From JANQLU01 sp964434955 (GTDB taxonomy: Bacteria; Planctomycetota; Planctomycetia; Pirellulales; Pirellulaceae): a stretch of 6,791 nucleotides of DNA. Location: NCBI GenBank assembly GCA_964434955.1, contig CAYSXI010000235.1, positions 1 to 6,791 on the forward strand, read 5' to 3'. Positions within the stretch are counted from its first letter, which is position 1. Every line of letters begins with the position of its first letter. The notes under the pieces are model-generated. The model ran no database searches and had not been told where the DNA came from. It saw nothing but the letters and a program-made list of their open reading frames with translations. The position numbers were made by a program, and so were the translations under genes. This document shows, piece after piece, positions 6,782 through 6,791 of this stretch.

Positions 6782-6791
6782 GCTTCGCTAA

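Overview
The window (about half GC) carries five protein-coding genes, all on the minus strand. They fill nearly all of it apart from gaps of 353 and 82 bases. The best taxonomic guess is a planctomycete, probably related to the Pirellulaceae. The reasons are a secreted DUF1570-type zinc-peptidase-like protein, a family especially common in that phylum, and the near absence of Shine-Dalgarno sequences before the starts. This is an inference from family knowledge; the window has no rRNA or marker gene to confirm it.

In the direction of transcription (right to left), the first gene (5165-6781) is a fused two-domain ABC importer permease of the FbpB/ThiP type. An 82-base gap follows, then a secreted DUF1570 gluzincin-like protein (3916-5082). 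Next comes a 353-base non-coding stretch (3563-3915) with a plausible promoter. After it is a tightly packed three-gene exopolysaccharide block: a Wzz/GumC-like polysaccharide co-polymerase (1967-3562), a WbaP/WcaJ-like polyprenyl-phosphate sugar-1-phosphate transferase (418-1935) and the first 133 codons of a Wzx-type flippase (1-401), cut by the window edge. The last two intergenic distances are 31 and 16 bases, so these three are almost certainly co-transcribed.

Together the three left-hand genes are the membrane core of a Wzy-dependent polysaccharide pathway. The transferase loads the first sugar phosphate onto undecaprenyl phosphate on the cytoplasmic face, the flippase moves the finished repeat unit across the inner membrane, and the co-polymerase controls chain length and links to export. 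Glycosyltransferases, a Wzy polymerase, a Wza-type outer-membrane exporter and a tyrosine autokinase are not in the window; they would be expected past the left edge or elsewhere. The permease and the DUF1570 protein have no obvious link to this pathway and look like separate transcription units.

I found no tRNA, rRNA, insertion sequence, CRISPR array or attachment site. I did not find a clearly novel system here. The points most worth following are the kinase-less co-polymerase with a disordered tail, the intact zinc site of the DUF1570 protein, and the promoter and palindrome region before the polysaccharide genes.
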